Part shown: one piece after another, positions 9,720 through 18,288 of the stretch
Layout: each line of letters starts with the position of its first letter
How positions within the stretch are numbered: the first letter of the stretch is position 1
Assembly: GCF_001310085.1 (NCBI RefSeq)
Contig: NZ_CP012643.1
Span: 3,207,501 to 3,271,500, forward strand
DNA length: 64,000 nt
Direction: 5' to 3'
Origin: Rufibacter tibetensis
Lineage (GTDB): Bacteria; Bacteroidota; Bacteroidia; Cytophagales; Hymenobacteraceae
Translations under genes and position numbers: made by a program
Notes under the pieces: model-generated
Told to the model about the DNA's origin: nothing
The model's input: the letters and a program-made list of their open reading frames with translations, nothing else
The model's database searches: none

Positions 9720-10088
9720 TTAGGTAGTGGCCTCTCCAAAAGTATAAAAAGTTTCCCACTCCACTCCCTGCGGATCTTGAATCCAGGATTTCTCTGATTG
9801 CGCGTAGCAGCAGGTGGTGGCGCCTTCCTGTCGGATGGTTCCTTTGGCTTTCTCCAGCCTAGTATACACTTCCTGCAACTCTTCAGGAGATTCGGCCTGA
9901 ATGCCCAAATGCTCAATACCGGCTTGGGCTCCGTGCGCCGAGATCGCAAAGTTTACCCTCTGGTCCTCCAGCATCCATTTAGCGTAATCTGGTTTCAGCA
10001 CGGTTGGCTCCGTAGCAAAAAGGGCGGAGTAGAAGGCGACTGATTCTTGTAGGTTGTGCACGCCGATGTTTACATGTAGTCTTTTCAT
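9720..10088 (-). CDS. arsI: ArsI/CadI family glyoxalase-fold (VOC) protein, putative C-As lyase
   Basis: 122 residues from the ATG at 10088 (MKRLHVNIGVHNL). The open frame runs on to 10241, but the extension has no family resemblance. Vicinal-oxygen-chelate fold protein with the metal ligand His in HVNIGV, HLGI, and the vicinal-thiol signature ATTCCYA followed by SWIQDPQGVEWETFY, the diagnostic features of ArsI C-As lyases and the related CadI proteins. ArsI degrades methylarsenite with Fe(II) and O2. ArsI versus CadI-like metal-induced protein cannot be decided here. No arsR is seen in the window. Confidence 0.8.
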   Translation of the reverse strand: MKRLHVNIGVHNLQESVAFYSALFATEPTVLKPDYAKWMLEDQRVNFAISAHGAQAGIEHLGIQAESPEELQEVYTRLEKAKGTIRQEGATTCCYAQSEKSWIQDPQGVEWETFYTFGEATT

Positions 10089-10349
10089 GGCTTTAGGTTT
10101 TAGTTTCTGTCCCGATGACGGAGAGATGACCGAAAAGACGCAAGGTTTTTTAAAATAAAATTTCATTCTCCTTTTTACTACTTCTGTAATGCTCTTTCGC
10201 AATAATAAAACTAGCCTTATTAGCGTGTAATCGTTCAGCATCCTTCTTTTTAGTACCTTGCTACATTATACATTAAAAGGGTTTAAAAGAAAGTAGGCTA
10301 TTTACAGCAGCGGTATCAACTCGGTGCCATATTAAACAAAATCTAACAC
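10089..10349. other. Divergent intergenic region before the polysaccharide locus
   Basis: 261 bases between the ArsI-like gene (minus) and the ketoisomerase gene (plus). TACCTTGC at 10253-10260 is a near match to the -7 element for the plus-strand operon. Nothing else recognised. Confidence 0.4.
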
Positions 10350-10751
10350 GTGAATAAGCCATACATAATTGAATTCCCTGCCATAGGGAGTTCAGAAATA
10401 GGATATATCTCCGTTGCTGAGAACAGTGACCTATTGCCATTTGAGGTAAAAAGAGTCTTCTGGACCTATGGCACACCAGAAAGCATTGTAAGGGGGCGGC
10501 ATGCCCATTACCAGACTCAGCAAGTTATCTTGGCAGTAAACGGCCGAATACTGGTTACGACTGAGCAGGCAGACGGACCAGTAGAAGTCTTTGTTTTAGA
10601 GAGACCCAATCTGGGCCTATACGTGCCGCCCAATGTCTGGCACACCATGCAATACTCTAATGCCGCTGTCCAGATGGTATTAGCCTCTACCTCTTACAGC
10701 GAAGAAGACTACATAAGGGATCACTCAGAATTTAGAAGTGTATGGAAATAA
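10350..10751 (+). CDS. Nucleotide-sugar 3,4-ketoisomerase (FdtA/QdtA-like cupin)
   Basis: 133 residues, starting at a GTG. A single cupin domain with the WxcM/FdtA signature RGRHAHYQTQQV (catalytic His pair) and a second part, LYVPPNVWHTMQY. FdtA and QdtA convert dTDP-4-keto-6-deoxyglucose to 3-keto isomers on the way to 3-acylamino-3,6-dideoxyhexoses. It overlaps the next GNAT gene by 10 nt, fitting the usual ketoisomerase/acyltransferase pairing. The PLP aminotransferase that normally acts between these steps, and rmlA/rmlB for the precursor, are not in this window. Confidence 0.85.
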   Translation: MNKPYIIEFPAIGSSEIGYISVAENSDLLPFEVKRVFWTYGTPESIVRGRHAHYQTQQVILAVNGRILVTTEQADGPVEVFVLERPNLGLYVPPNVWHTMQYSNAAVQMVLASTSYSEEDYIRDHSEFRSVWK

Positions 10752-11689
10752 GTTTGGAAGAATTGATTCAGAGCCGGAAAGATGCTTTGGAGAATTACAG
10801 TCCCTACAGTTTCATAAGAGAGATAAAGCCATCTAATCAATTTTATCTTTTTGTGAAAGATAAGATCAAAAGGTTTGGAGCTGTTGACACTTGTTATCAG
10901 TTGAGTATTACTATTGATGACAGCAATTTTGTTTTCCTCTATGAAGACCTGCCATGGGATAGTAAGTACTTCAATAGAAACTGCTATAAATTATTTACTG
11001 TACTGTACGCGCAGCAGAATGCTTCTGCTCTAATAAAAGCCATCATCACTTTTAGGACCAAGTTGCAGGAAGCGGGAAAATGCTATTGCTTTGCTGAGAT
11101 CCCTGCAGAAGATATTTTTTTGATTCAGTGTCTGAATGAAGCAGGAGTTAAACTTGTGGAAACAAGGCTTCATTTTTATTTAAATTTAAGTGATTTGAAA
11201 AAATATCAGGGAGAGCGGTATCACGTTAGGAAAGCCACTGTAGCCGATATTCCTGTTCTAACCAATGTGGCGTCACTTTGCCGAAATAGTTTTGATAGAT
11301 TGCATGCAGATTATACTTTTTCAAACGAAGAGGCTGATCAGTATCTAGCTACTTATGCAGAGGCTGCAGTAAACGGCTTCTGTGATACAGTTTTTGTACC
11401 TAATGAAGCTACTTTGCCTACAGCATCCTTTTTATCTTTTAACTTGGTTAGAGACATAGGCGCGTTTTCAGGAATAAGTTTATTGCGTGTTAGTTTAGCA
11501 GCTGTTGCTCCAGAGAACAAAGGTTGGCTTTCTAAATTATTATCAGAGGCAGTGCAGTATGGTAAAGAGCAAAAGATGTCGCATATAGAGTATCCTACTC
11601 AGGCTTCAAATAGAGCCGCAATCAATGTATGTGAGAAGCTAGGCTTTAATCTAGGATCAACTTCACATATCCTGTCTTTTAGTGATTAA
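10742..11689 (+). CDS. GNAT acyltransferase, probably of an amino-deoxysugar (WecD/FdtC role)
   Basis: 315 residues. The C-terminal half (about 155-315) is a GNAT domain: YHVRKATVADIPVLTNVASL at its start, SLAAVAPENKGWLSKLLSEAV in motif A and NRAAINVCEKLGFNL in motif B. The N-terminal half is a degenerate, possibly duplicated, GNAT-like region. WecD-type enzymes acetylate dTDP-4-amino-4,6-dideoxygalactose. The 10-nt overlap with the FdtA-like gene supports acylation of a dTDP-amino sugar in the same pathway. Exact acyl donor and position are unknown. Confidence 0.7.
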   Translation: MEISLEELIQSRKDALENYSPYSFIREIKPSNQFYLFVKDKIKRFGAVDTCYQLSITIDDSNFVFLYEDLPWDSKYFNRNCYKLFTVLYAQQNASALIKAIITFRTKLQEAGKCYCFAEIPAEDIFLIQCLNEAGVKLVETRLHFYLNLSDLKKYQGERYHVRKATVADIPVLTNVASLCRNSFDRLHADYTFSNEEADQYLATYAEAAVNGFCDTVFVPNEATLPTASFLSFNLVRDIGAFSGISLLRVSLAAVAPENKGWLSKLLSEAVQYGKEQKMSHIEYPTQASNRAAINVCEKLGFNLGSTSHILSFSD

Positions 11690-11880
11690 CCTTTGGATTA
11701 AATAAGCATCTGCTATTTATTTGTTCAAATCAGACTTATCTTATTGCTTCCATGTAAGCTTTAATGAGATGTTTATTTATTAGTCATGTTGTTGCATTTA
11801 GTAGGTTAGCAATGTATTTTCAATAAAGCTTGTTACGAAATTTTTTGAAAAATAAGAATAGGTTTAAACTGAATATGTGA

Positions 11881-12798
11881 ATGGCAAAACTTAGTATAAT
11901 AATACCCTGCTATTTCAATGAGAATAATATTCCGGTAACTGCAAGTGAGTTAATTGCAAATGAGAGCAGATTTCCATTGGATTTATTATTTGAATATGTA
12001 TTTGTGGATGATGGCTCTGAAGATAATACTTATAGAGAATTAATAAAATTAAAAGAGACATACCCTGATAAAGTTAAGGTAGTGAAGTTGGTAAAGAATG
12101 TTGGTTCTTATAATGCTGTTGTGGCAGGAATGGAATATGCAACAGGAGATTGTTTAGTTATTATCTCGGCAGACTTGCAAGATCCACCTGAATTGATGGT
12201 TAAAATGTATGAGTATTGGTTGAAGGGGTTTAAGCTTGTTATTGGCAGTCGTCAGGAAAGGCATGATTCTGTTTTCCAAAAACTGCCTGCTAATTTTTTT
12301 CATTTTATAATGAAAAAAATTGCCTTTAATAAACTGCCTCAAGGAGGCTTTGATTACGTGTTGTTTGATAAGGCTATTGGAGGTAAGGTTGTTGAAATGA
12401 GTGAGCAAAATAGTAATATTATGTACCTGATGGCTTGGATGGGCTATGATTACGTAAACATTCCTTATGTGAGATCGAAAAGGAAAATAGGAAAGACCCG
12501 CTGGACATTTAAAAAGAGATTGAAACTCTTTCTTGATTCAGTTTTTTCATTTTCTAATGCTCCAATCAGGGCTGTCTCAGGTGTAGGGTTATTGTTGGGC
12601 TTTATCTTTTTGTTATATGCGTTATATCTGATGATAAATAGGTTCTTTAATGAAAAAGGTTGGTCAGTTTTTGAAACTATTGTTTTGTTTGCTACTTCAT
12701 TTCATATGATAGCGCTTGGCTTATTAGGTGAATATGTGTGGCGTACATTAGATGCGTCAAAAAAGAGGCCTCTGTATATAGTAGACAAGGTGCTTTAA
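11881..12798 (+). CDS. GT2 glycosyltransferase, polyprenyl-phosphate (DPM1/GtrB-like) type
   Basis: 305 residues. GT-A nucleotide-binding motif VDDGSEDNT and the DXD-like SADLQDPPE lie in the first half; GSRQERHDS is the family's loop. Two C-terminal membrane helices (GVGLLLGFIFLLYALYLM and IVLFATSFHMIALGLLGEYV, about 235-290) place it in the GtrB/DPM1/ArnC group, which loads a sugar from a nucleotide donor onto undecaprenyl phosphate at the inner membrane. The following multi-pass gene could use the product. Confidence 0.88.
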   Translation: MAKLSIIIPCYFNENNIPVTASELIANESRFPLDLLFEYVFVDDGSEDNTYRELIKLKETYPDKVKVVKLVKNVGSYNAVVAGMEYATGDCLVIISADLQDPPELMVKMYEYWLKGFKLVIGSRQERHDSVFQKLPANFFHFIMKKIAFNKLPQGGFDYVLFDKAIGGKVVEMSEQNSNIMYLMAWMGYDYVNIPYVRSKRKIGKTRWTFKKRLKLFLDSVFSFSNAPIRAVSGVGLLLGFIFLLYALYLMINRFFNEKGWSVFETIVLFATSFHMIALGLLGEYVWRTLDASKKRPLYIVDKVL

Positions 12799-12848
12799 TT
12801 ATAATATTAGTATAGACGCCCAAATGTTTTATTGATTGTAAGTAAGGA

Positions 12849-14648
12849 ATGATGCTTTTAGTTCTGGCCCTAGGTGCCTTGTTTTTCGTTATATTTTACT
12901 TAGTTGGTTCTGTATTTCTATTGCACGGCCTGAAAAAGGAAGCAGGGTTTATTCAGCATGTGGTAAACTTCTGGGTAGGCTTGCTGATTATTGTATCCTT
13001 CTATGCAATTATAAAGACAAGGCTTGTTACTATACTATTCTTGATTCCTATTGTACTTCTTTTATTTAAGAAAAGTTTAGTGAGCTTCCTTGAAGTTAAG
13101 CAGGTACTGACATGGAAGGTTGTATTGTATTCAGTTGGTATTTATATAGCTATATTTTTTCTGCAATTTCAATTTAATTTAGATGCTTTACACAACCCTT
13201 TAGATTATGTGGATTTTATTCATCCAGAGGACGGGGAAAGGTATATATATAGTACTGTATTGAGTCTTGTTCATTACAAAGGTGTAGAAACGGTTAGCCC
13301 TGAATCTGTATTAACTGGTGCTTCTGGTGTGTCTTTATACCACTTTTTAGAATTCTGGCTAGGTAGTCTATTTAAAACAGTGTATAATGTGAATAGTGAT
13401 ATTGTTCTGTTTTATTTCGTGTATCCAGTTTTTAAGACCTTTACAGTTATTGCGGTATTTTCTGTCTTTGCCGAAGAGATAGAAAACAGGTACTCCTTGT
13501 GTATTATTATAATTGTTTTGTTTTGTTTTACTACTATGGGCTTTAGGTGGGTTTTTCCTCCTGTATATAAAAACGATCTTCGGAACATTGTTACTTTGCC
13601 TATTGTAGTACTAGTCTGTAAGCTGCTATATCTAAGAAAATTTTATGCTGTTGTTGTTCTATTAATGATTGCATCTGTTGTAAATATTCTCTTTTTGCCT
13701 TTATTAGTTATTTCAGGTTCTTTTTTCTTCAAGAGCCTTAATAAAACTTATTTGGTTAGTATTGTTGTTTTCTTAGTTTTTTATATGGTATTTTTTTATG
13801 TTTTTAAAGAAAGCATACAAGATAAGTATTTTTCATTAAGTCTCTCTGAAACTTTAAAATTTGTTGCGGATTTACCATTAGTAAAGAATATATATAGGAT
13901 CCTCCTGTTGTCTGTTCTGTCTTATCCTTTTAGGTTGTTAGTTGCTTTCTATATCATGGATAAATATCATGATACAAGTACTAAAAAATTAGCGATAGAT
14001 TTTGGGAATTGGATGCTGCTATGTTTTGTAACTTATAACTTACTTTATGGCTTGTTTTTAGGTTTGTCTATTGATGCATATCAATTTCAAAGTATTGCAT
14101 ATTTGATCGCTAAAGTTTCTTTACTGCTTTTGCTTTTCTACTTAGTTCAATTTAGAAAATATATAGTTTGCATTGTTATACTATTATTGATGACCGATTA
14201 TACCTATCCTTTTGGTAAGATCAAGCCAAGTAGGAGTTATGATTTGAATCTAGAAATGAAAATAGCATCTATTGGTAAGGGTAAGTTCTTGAAAGGGCTT
14301 TTTATAGATGAATATGCTAAAGTGGAAAGTCGATGGTATTTATATTATTATCCAACACATGCAACTGATTACGCCCGTGCTAATGATTATAGAATGTACC
14401 TATTTAATTATGATATAACAGGAATAAAAGCTTCCATGACCCAATTGGATGCTTCAGATCAAAAAATTCTAGAAAAAACTTTCAATCCCCTCTTTCCCCT
14501 TGCCTGTAATATTATTGAGAATATTCACAAGTATAAAATTTCAATCGTTTGGATTAGTAAAAAATCTAAATACTTAATTGCTTTTAAAAACAGAAAGCCG
14601 TTGCATGAGTTAGAAGAGTACTTAGTGTATTACATCAATCCTGCGTAA
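12849..14648 (+). CDS. Large multi-pass membrane protein of the polysaccharide locus
   Basis: 599 residues, about twelve hydrophobic segments (LLVLALGALFFVIFYLVGSV at the N-terminus through LLLLLFYLVQF near residue 435) and a soluble C-terminal domain of about 150 residues. The loop VDFIHPEDGERYIYSTVLSLVHYKG could be a periplasmic active-site loop of a GT-C-fold enzyme. It follows the GtrB-like gene by 50 nt, so a lipid-linked-sugar transferase or polymerase is plausible. No family could be named with confidence. Low G+C compared with the housekeeping genes. Confidence 0.65.
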   Translation: MMLLVLALGALFFVIFYLVGSVFLLHGLKKEAGFIQHVVNFWVGLLIIVSFYAIIKTRLVTILFLIPIVLLLFKKSLVSFLEVKQVLTWKVVLYSVGIYIAIFFLQFQFNLDALHNPLDYVDFIHPEDGERYIYSTVLSLVHYKGVETVSPESVLTGASGVSLYHFLEFWLGSLFKTVYNVNSDIVLFYFVYPVFKTFTVIAVFSVFAEEIENRYSLCIIIIVLFCFTTMGFRWVFPPVYKNDLRNIVTLPIVVLVCKLLYLRKFYAVVVLLMIASVVNILFLPLLVISGSFFFKSLNKTYLVSIVVFLVFYMVFFYVFKESIQDKYFSLSLSETLKFVADLPLVKNIYRILLLSVLSYPFRLLVAFYIMDKYHDTSTKKLAIDFGNWMLLCFVTYNLLYGLFLGLSIDAYQFQSIAYLIAKVSLLLLLFYLVQFRKYIVCIVILLLMTDYTYPFGKIKPSRSYDLNLEMKIASIGKGKFLKGLFIDEYAKVESRWYLYYYPTHATDYARANDYRMYLFNYDITGIKASMTQLDASDQKILEKTFNPLFPLACNIIENIHKYKISIVWISKKSKYLIAFKNRKPLHELEEYLVYYINPA

Positions 14649-15364
14649 GGATAGTCTATGTTCTTGTTTATGTTGGTGTCTGAAATAATCTAGAGTAGGC
14701 TAAATTTACTCTAGTATCAGCCAGTTTAATCAATTAAAACTCTAAAGTAGAAGCTTGAGCCATATTTTTTATTAATATGTTAAGACTTGTGCTCAGTTCA
14801 AAGAGTTAGCCACATAACAGAAATGAGTCTATTCAATGCATTTTCTAGTAGAGCATTGCGAAGAATGAAAGCTCTTGGTTGTCTCAATTTTATTTTTCTT
14901 TCCGTGGTAGTAGCCTCAGTGGTGTTCTCCATGTCTTGGGAGTGCAGAAGTTATTTTCGCTGGTTTATCACGCCTTGGTTCTATCTGGTAGTGGTGGACA
15001 GTCGGGGAGATTATAGAAGTTTTCAATAAACCAGATCTTAATCTGGAAATAGGTTCCACTAAAAGGACTGCTCAGGATCATAAGGACAGAGTTCTTTGCG
15101 TTTCTGTCTGTTTTTGTGCAGAAAGTACCAGAACATGGTTTTGGAGAGAAATAGGGTTGTCTTCTTCAAGTAATTAAACTGTTCTTTGTTTTAAGTATGA
15201 AGAAATCTTAAGGGTGTGTGGTTTTAGGCTTGTTTTCCCAAAATGAATACAATTCTACTCAATTTGGGAAATTTATTACTTGAGGTTGCTTGTTTTAACT
15301 TCTTTACTTCATAAGCTTATAAGGAAGCTAAGAAAAAATATGTTAATGGCTATGAATGTTGTAT
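14649..15364. other. Intergenic region, possibly holding gene remnants
   Basis: About 715 bases. CTAGAGTA (14690-14697) and TACTCTAG (14707-14714) form a small hairpin after the membrane-protein gene. TTTCCCAAA (15234-15242) and TTTGGGAAA (15263-15271) form another, placed to follow manC on the minus strand. Frames between 14787 and 15180 are interrupted by stops and matched nothing I recognise; an 80-codon frame at 14787-15029 has no convincing start site. Confidence 0.45.
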
Positions 15365-16450
15365 TTAGACATACATGGCCCCTTTGTTCGCCTTTACATC
15401 AGAGACAAAATCCTTTACCTGCTGCTCATTTTTTCGCTCGCAAATCATCAGAACATTGTCGTGTTCTGCTACTATGTAATTATGAAGGCCTTGTATGAGC
15501 ACCAGCTTATCCTGGGGTGTTTTGATGATACAGTTTTGGGTGTTGTAGAGTAGTGTATTCCCGTCTACTACATTTCCCTCAAGGGTTTTATGTGCAACAC
15601 TATATAGCGAATTCCAGGTGCCTACATCAGACCAGCCCAGGTCCCCTAAGATCACGTACACGTTTTGCGCTTTTTCCATGATGCCATAATCAATGGACAC
15701 GTTGCGGGATTGTTCATAGACAGTGTTAATGAATACCTCTTCGTCTGCTGTATAGTAGACAGCAGACCCAGACTCAAACAGTTCGGCTAAATCTGTCAGG
15801 TGCTCCTTGAACGCACCAATGATAGCTTGTACATTCCAAATGAAGATACCTGCGTTCCAAACAAAGTCGCCACTTTCAAGAAATGCCTGAGCTAGCTCTA
15901 AAGAAGGTTTTTCCCGGAAAGTTTGTACCTTCTGCACCGCTTTTGCACCATCTGGAACATATTGGATATATCCATAGCCGGTGTCAGGTCGGGAAGGTTT
16001 GATGCCAATGGTAACTAAGATGTTTTCCTTGCCGGCGGCGGCTACTCCCTGGCGCACGCATTTTAAGAATGCCTGTTCGCGCAGAATCACATGGTCTGCC
16101 GGTGCTACTATCACAAGGGCGTTAGGATTTTTCTGAGCAATCTTAAAACAGGCATAGGCAATGCACGGAGCGGTATTGCGCCCTACAGGTTCTTTTAAGA
16201 TCTGGTCTGGTGCCAGCTCGGGCAAGTGTGTATTTACTAAGCTTTTATATTCCCTATTCGTGACCACGTATATGTTTTCTGTAGGGCAAACAGTAGAGAA
16301 ACGTTTTACTGTTGACTGTATCAAGCTCTCCCCAATACCAAGCACATCATGGAACTGCTTAGGATGATTATTTCTGCTAAAAGGCCAGAAGCGGCTGCCA
16401 ACTCCACCAGCCATTACTACTACATATATGTTCTCTGATAAGGTATTCAT
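15365..16450 (-). CDS. manC: Mannose-1-phosphate guanylyltransferase
   Basis: 361 residues from ATG 16450 (MNTLSENIYVVVMAGG). The frame is open to 16564, but that extension would lie upstream of the predicted transcription start. The nucleotidyltransferase signature MAGGVGSRFWPFSRNNHPKQF is intact (residues about 14-34), followed by PADHVI and the C-terminal VILGDLGWSDVGTW, typical of GDP-mannose pyrophosphorylases; there is no PMI domain. It makes GDP-mannose from mannose-1-phosphate and GTP for the surface polysaccharide. It is the only minus-strand gene inside the first 32 kb of the locus and has its own promoter. Confidence 0.95.
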   Translation of the reverse strand: MNTLSENIYVVVMAGGVGSRFWPFSRNNHPKQFHDVLGIGESLIQSTVKRFSTVCPTENIYVVTNREYKSLVNTHLPELAPDQILKEPVGRNTAPCIAYACFKIAQKNPNALVIVAPADHVILREQAFLKCVRQGVAAAGKENILVTIGIKPSRPDTGYGYIQYVPDGAKAVQKVQTFREKPSLELAQAFLESGDFVWNAGIFIWNVQAIIGAFKEHLTDLAELFESGSAVYYTADEEVFINTVYEQSRNVSIDYGIMEKAQNVYVILGDLGWSDVGTWNSLYSVAHKTLEGNVVDGNTLLYNTQNCIIKTPQDKLVLIQGLHNYIVAEHDNVLMICERKNEQQVKDFVSDVKANKGAMYV

Positions 16451-16469
16451 ATCTACTATTAGATTTAAC

Positions 16470-16486
16470 GCAACTTCAAAAGTTGC
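16470..16486 (-). repeat. Small perfect hairpin in the manC leader
   Basis: GCAACTT, loop CAA, AAGTTGC lies between the predicted manC transcription start (about 16493) and the ATG at 16450. It could modulate translation or stability; no more than suggestive. Confidence 0.5.
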
Positions 16487-16498
16487 ATGTGGAGGTGG

Positions 16499-16529
16499 CA
16501 AATATAGAGCCTTCTTAAATATTTGCAAA
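16499..16529 (-). promoter_or_regulatory. Bacteroidota-type promoter of manC
   Basis: Minus strand TTTG (16529-16526), exactly 19 bases, then TATATTTG (16506-16499): a full consensus match. Predicted start near 16493, giving a leader of about 43 nt. Confidence 0.8.
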
Positions 16530-16915
16530 TTAATGTAAATTGGTTCCAAATGCGCAAATGCCAACGTTTGTATTTATTAAGAGTTTGCAAAATCTTAAAA
16601 AATAAGACCTACTTATTACTGTTTTTGGAATTAATTGGCATGTTGCCTGTCTTAATAGATTGATTTACAATTTGTAAATGTAAAATCATGTGTTTAAGTT
16701 GGCATGAAAGCTGTAAGATAAGATTCATCAGTTTCTTACTCAGCTAGAGAAAAATGAGTTGTTTTAGGAAAGTTATTCCCTATTTCGCAAAAGAGATAGC
16801 TTTTCATAATTGCTATTGTAATGCTGAAGTAAGATTCTTTAAACAATTTTTATGATTTAACGAATACGTGCTTACATTTAACCGAAATTTCAACATCCAA
16901 TAATAAAATTACATT
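16530..16915. other. Divergent intergenic region manC/ugd
   Basis: AT-rich, no coding frame. For ugd, TACATTTA, within about 50 bases of the ATG, is one mismatch from the -7 consensus. An abrupt change from AT-rich to GC-rich composition occurs at the ugd start. Confidence 0.4.
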
Positions 16916-18268
16916 ATGAAAATCGCTGTAGTAGGAACGGGCTACGTGGGCCTGGTGACGGGCACTTGTTTTGCCGAGGTGGGTATCGACGTGACGTGCA
17001 TTGACGTGAACGTCAAGAAGATTGAGGACCTCAAGCAGGGAATCCTGCCCATCTACGAGCCGGGTCTGGAAGAGATGGTGCTGCGCAACGTGGACAAAGG
17101 CCGTTTGGGCTTCTCCACCGATCTGGCCTCGGCCATCAAGGGCTGCGACGCGGCCTTTATCGCGGTGGGTACCCCACCCGGCGAGGACGGATCTGCCGAC
17201 CTGAAGTACGTTCTAGGTGTGGCCCGGGAGATCGGCCAGCACATGGACGACTACCTGGTGGTGGTAACCAAAAGCACCGTGCCAGTGGGAACCGCGAAGA
17301 AAGTAAAACAAGCTGTGGCCGAGGAACTAGAAAAACGTGGCTCTGAGCTGTCCTTCGACGTGGCCTCCAACCCTGAGTTCCTGAAAGAAGGTGCCGCCAT
17401 TGACGACTTCCTTAAGCCAGACCGTATTGTGGTAGGGGTGGAGAGTGAGCAAGCCGAGGAGGTGATGCGCAAACTCTATAAGCCGTTCCTGATGAACGGT
17501 CACCCAATCATCTTCATGGATGTTCCTAGCGCAGAGATGACCAAGTACGCGGCCAACTCTATGCTGGCCACCAAGATCAGCTTCATGAACGACATCGCCA
17601 ACCTTTGCGAGATCATGGGCGCCGATGTGAACATGGTGCGCCGCGGCATCGGCTCCGATTCCCGCATCGGCAACAAGTTCATCTACCCAGGCATCGGTTA
17701 CGGTGGATCTTGCTTCCCTAAAGATGTGAAGGCGCTCATCAAAACCGCCGAGGAAAACGGCTACTCCATGCAAATCCTGAAGTCTGTGGAGTCAGTGAAC
17801 GAGAACCAGAAGGAGGTACTTTTCAATAAAGTGATGAAACAATTTGAAGGTAACCTGACCGGGAAGACGTTTGCGCTGTGGGGACTTTCCTTCAAGCCAA
17901 AGACCGATGACATGCGCGAGGCACCATCATTGGTGATCATCGAGAAACTTTTGGCCGAGGGTGCCAATGTAGTAGCGTATGACCCAGTGGCTATCAAAGA
18001 AGCTCAGCACATGATCGGGGAGAATGACCGGGTTGCTTACGCAAAAGACGAGTACGAGGCCCTGATTGACGCCGATGCGTTGCTAGTGGTGACTGAGTGG
18101 CCTGAGTTCCGCTCGCCAAACTTTCAGGTAATGGGCAAACTATTAAAGAACAAGGTGATCATTGACGGTCGTAACATCTACGAAGCCAAAGAACTGCAGG
18201 AGATGGGCTTTGCCTACTACGGCATCGGGGTGCAGGAAGTGCTTCCTGTCATAGAAACCACAAACTAA
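16916..18268 (+). CDS. ugd: UDP-glucose 6-dehydrogenase
   Basis: 450 residues. Rossmann motif MKIAVVGTGYVGLVTGTCFA at the N-terminus, central FIYPGIGYGGSCFPKDV with the catalytic Cys, and the C-terminal NAD-domain ALWGLSFKPKTDDMREAPS. Oxidises UDP-glucose to UDP-glucuronate with 2 NAD+. Twenty bases separate it from the UDP-glucuronate decarboxylase gene, so the two form an operon making UDP-GlcA and UDP-xylose. Codons are strikingly GC-rich compared with the glycosyltransferase genes on either side. Confidence 0.96.
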   Translation: MKIAVVGTGYVGLVTGTCFAEVGIDVTCIDVNVKKIEDLKQGILPIYEPGLEEMVLRNVDKGRLGFSTDLASAIKGCDAAFIAVGTPPGEDGSADLKYVLGVAREIGQHMDDYLVVVTKSTVPVGTAKKVKQAVAEELEKRGSELSFDVASNPEFLKEGAAIDDFLKPDRIVVGVESEQAEEVMRKLYKPFLMNGHPIIFMDVPSAEMTKYAANSMLATKISFMNDIANLCEIMGADVNMVRRGIGSDSRIGNKFIYPGIGYGGSCFPKDVKALIKTAEENGYSMQILKSVESVNENQKEVLFNKVMKQFEGNLTGKTFALWGLSFKPKTDDMREAPSLVIIEKLLAEGANVVAYDPVAIKEAQHMIGENDRVAYAKDEYEALIDADALLVVTEWPEFRSPNFQVMGKLLKNKVIIDGRNIYEAKELQEMGFAYYGIGVQEVLPVIETTN

Positions 18269-18288
18269 TTTAGAGAAGAAACACACGA

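Noticed and set aside
10089-10241. Extension of the ArsI-like frame upstream to 10241
   Set aside because: The extra residues are basic and low-complexity with no family resemblance; the ATG at 10088 starts exactly at the VOC domain.
14787-15029. 80-codon frame between the membrane-protein gene and manC
   Set aside because: No ribosome-binding site, no recognisable family, hydrophobic but short; kept only as a possible remnant in the intergenic entry.
15280-15553. Two overlapping plus-strand frames over the end of manC
   Set aside because: Shadow of manC on the other strand.
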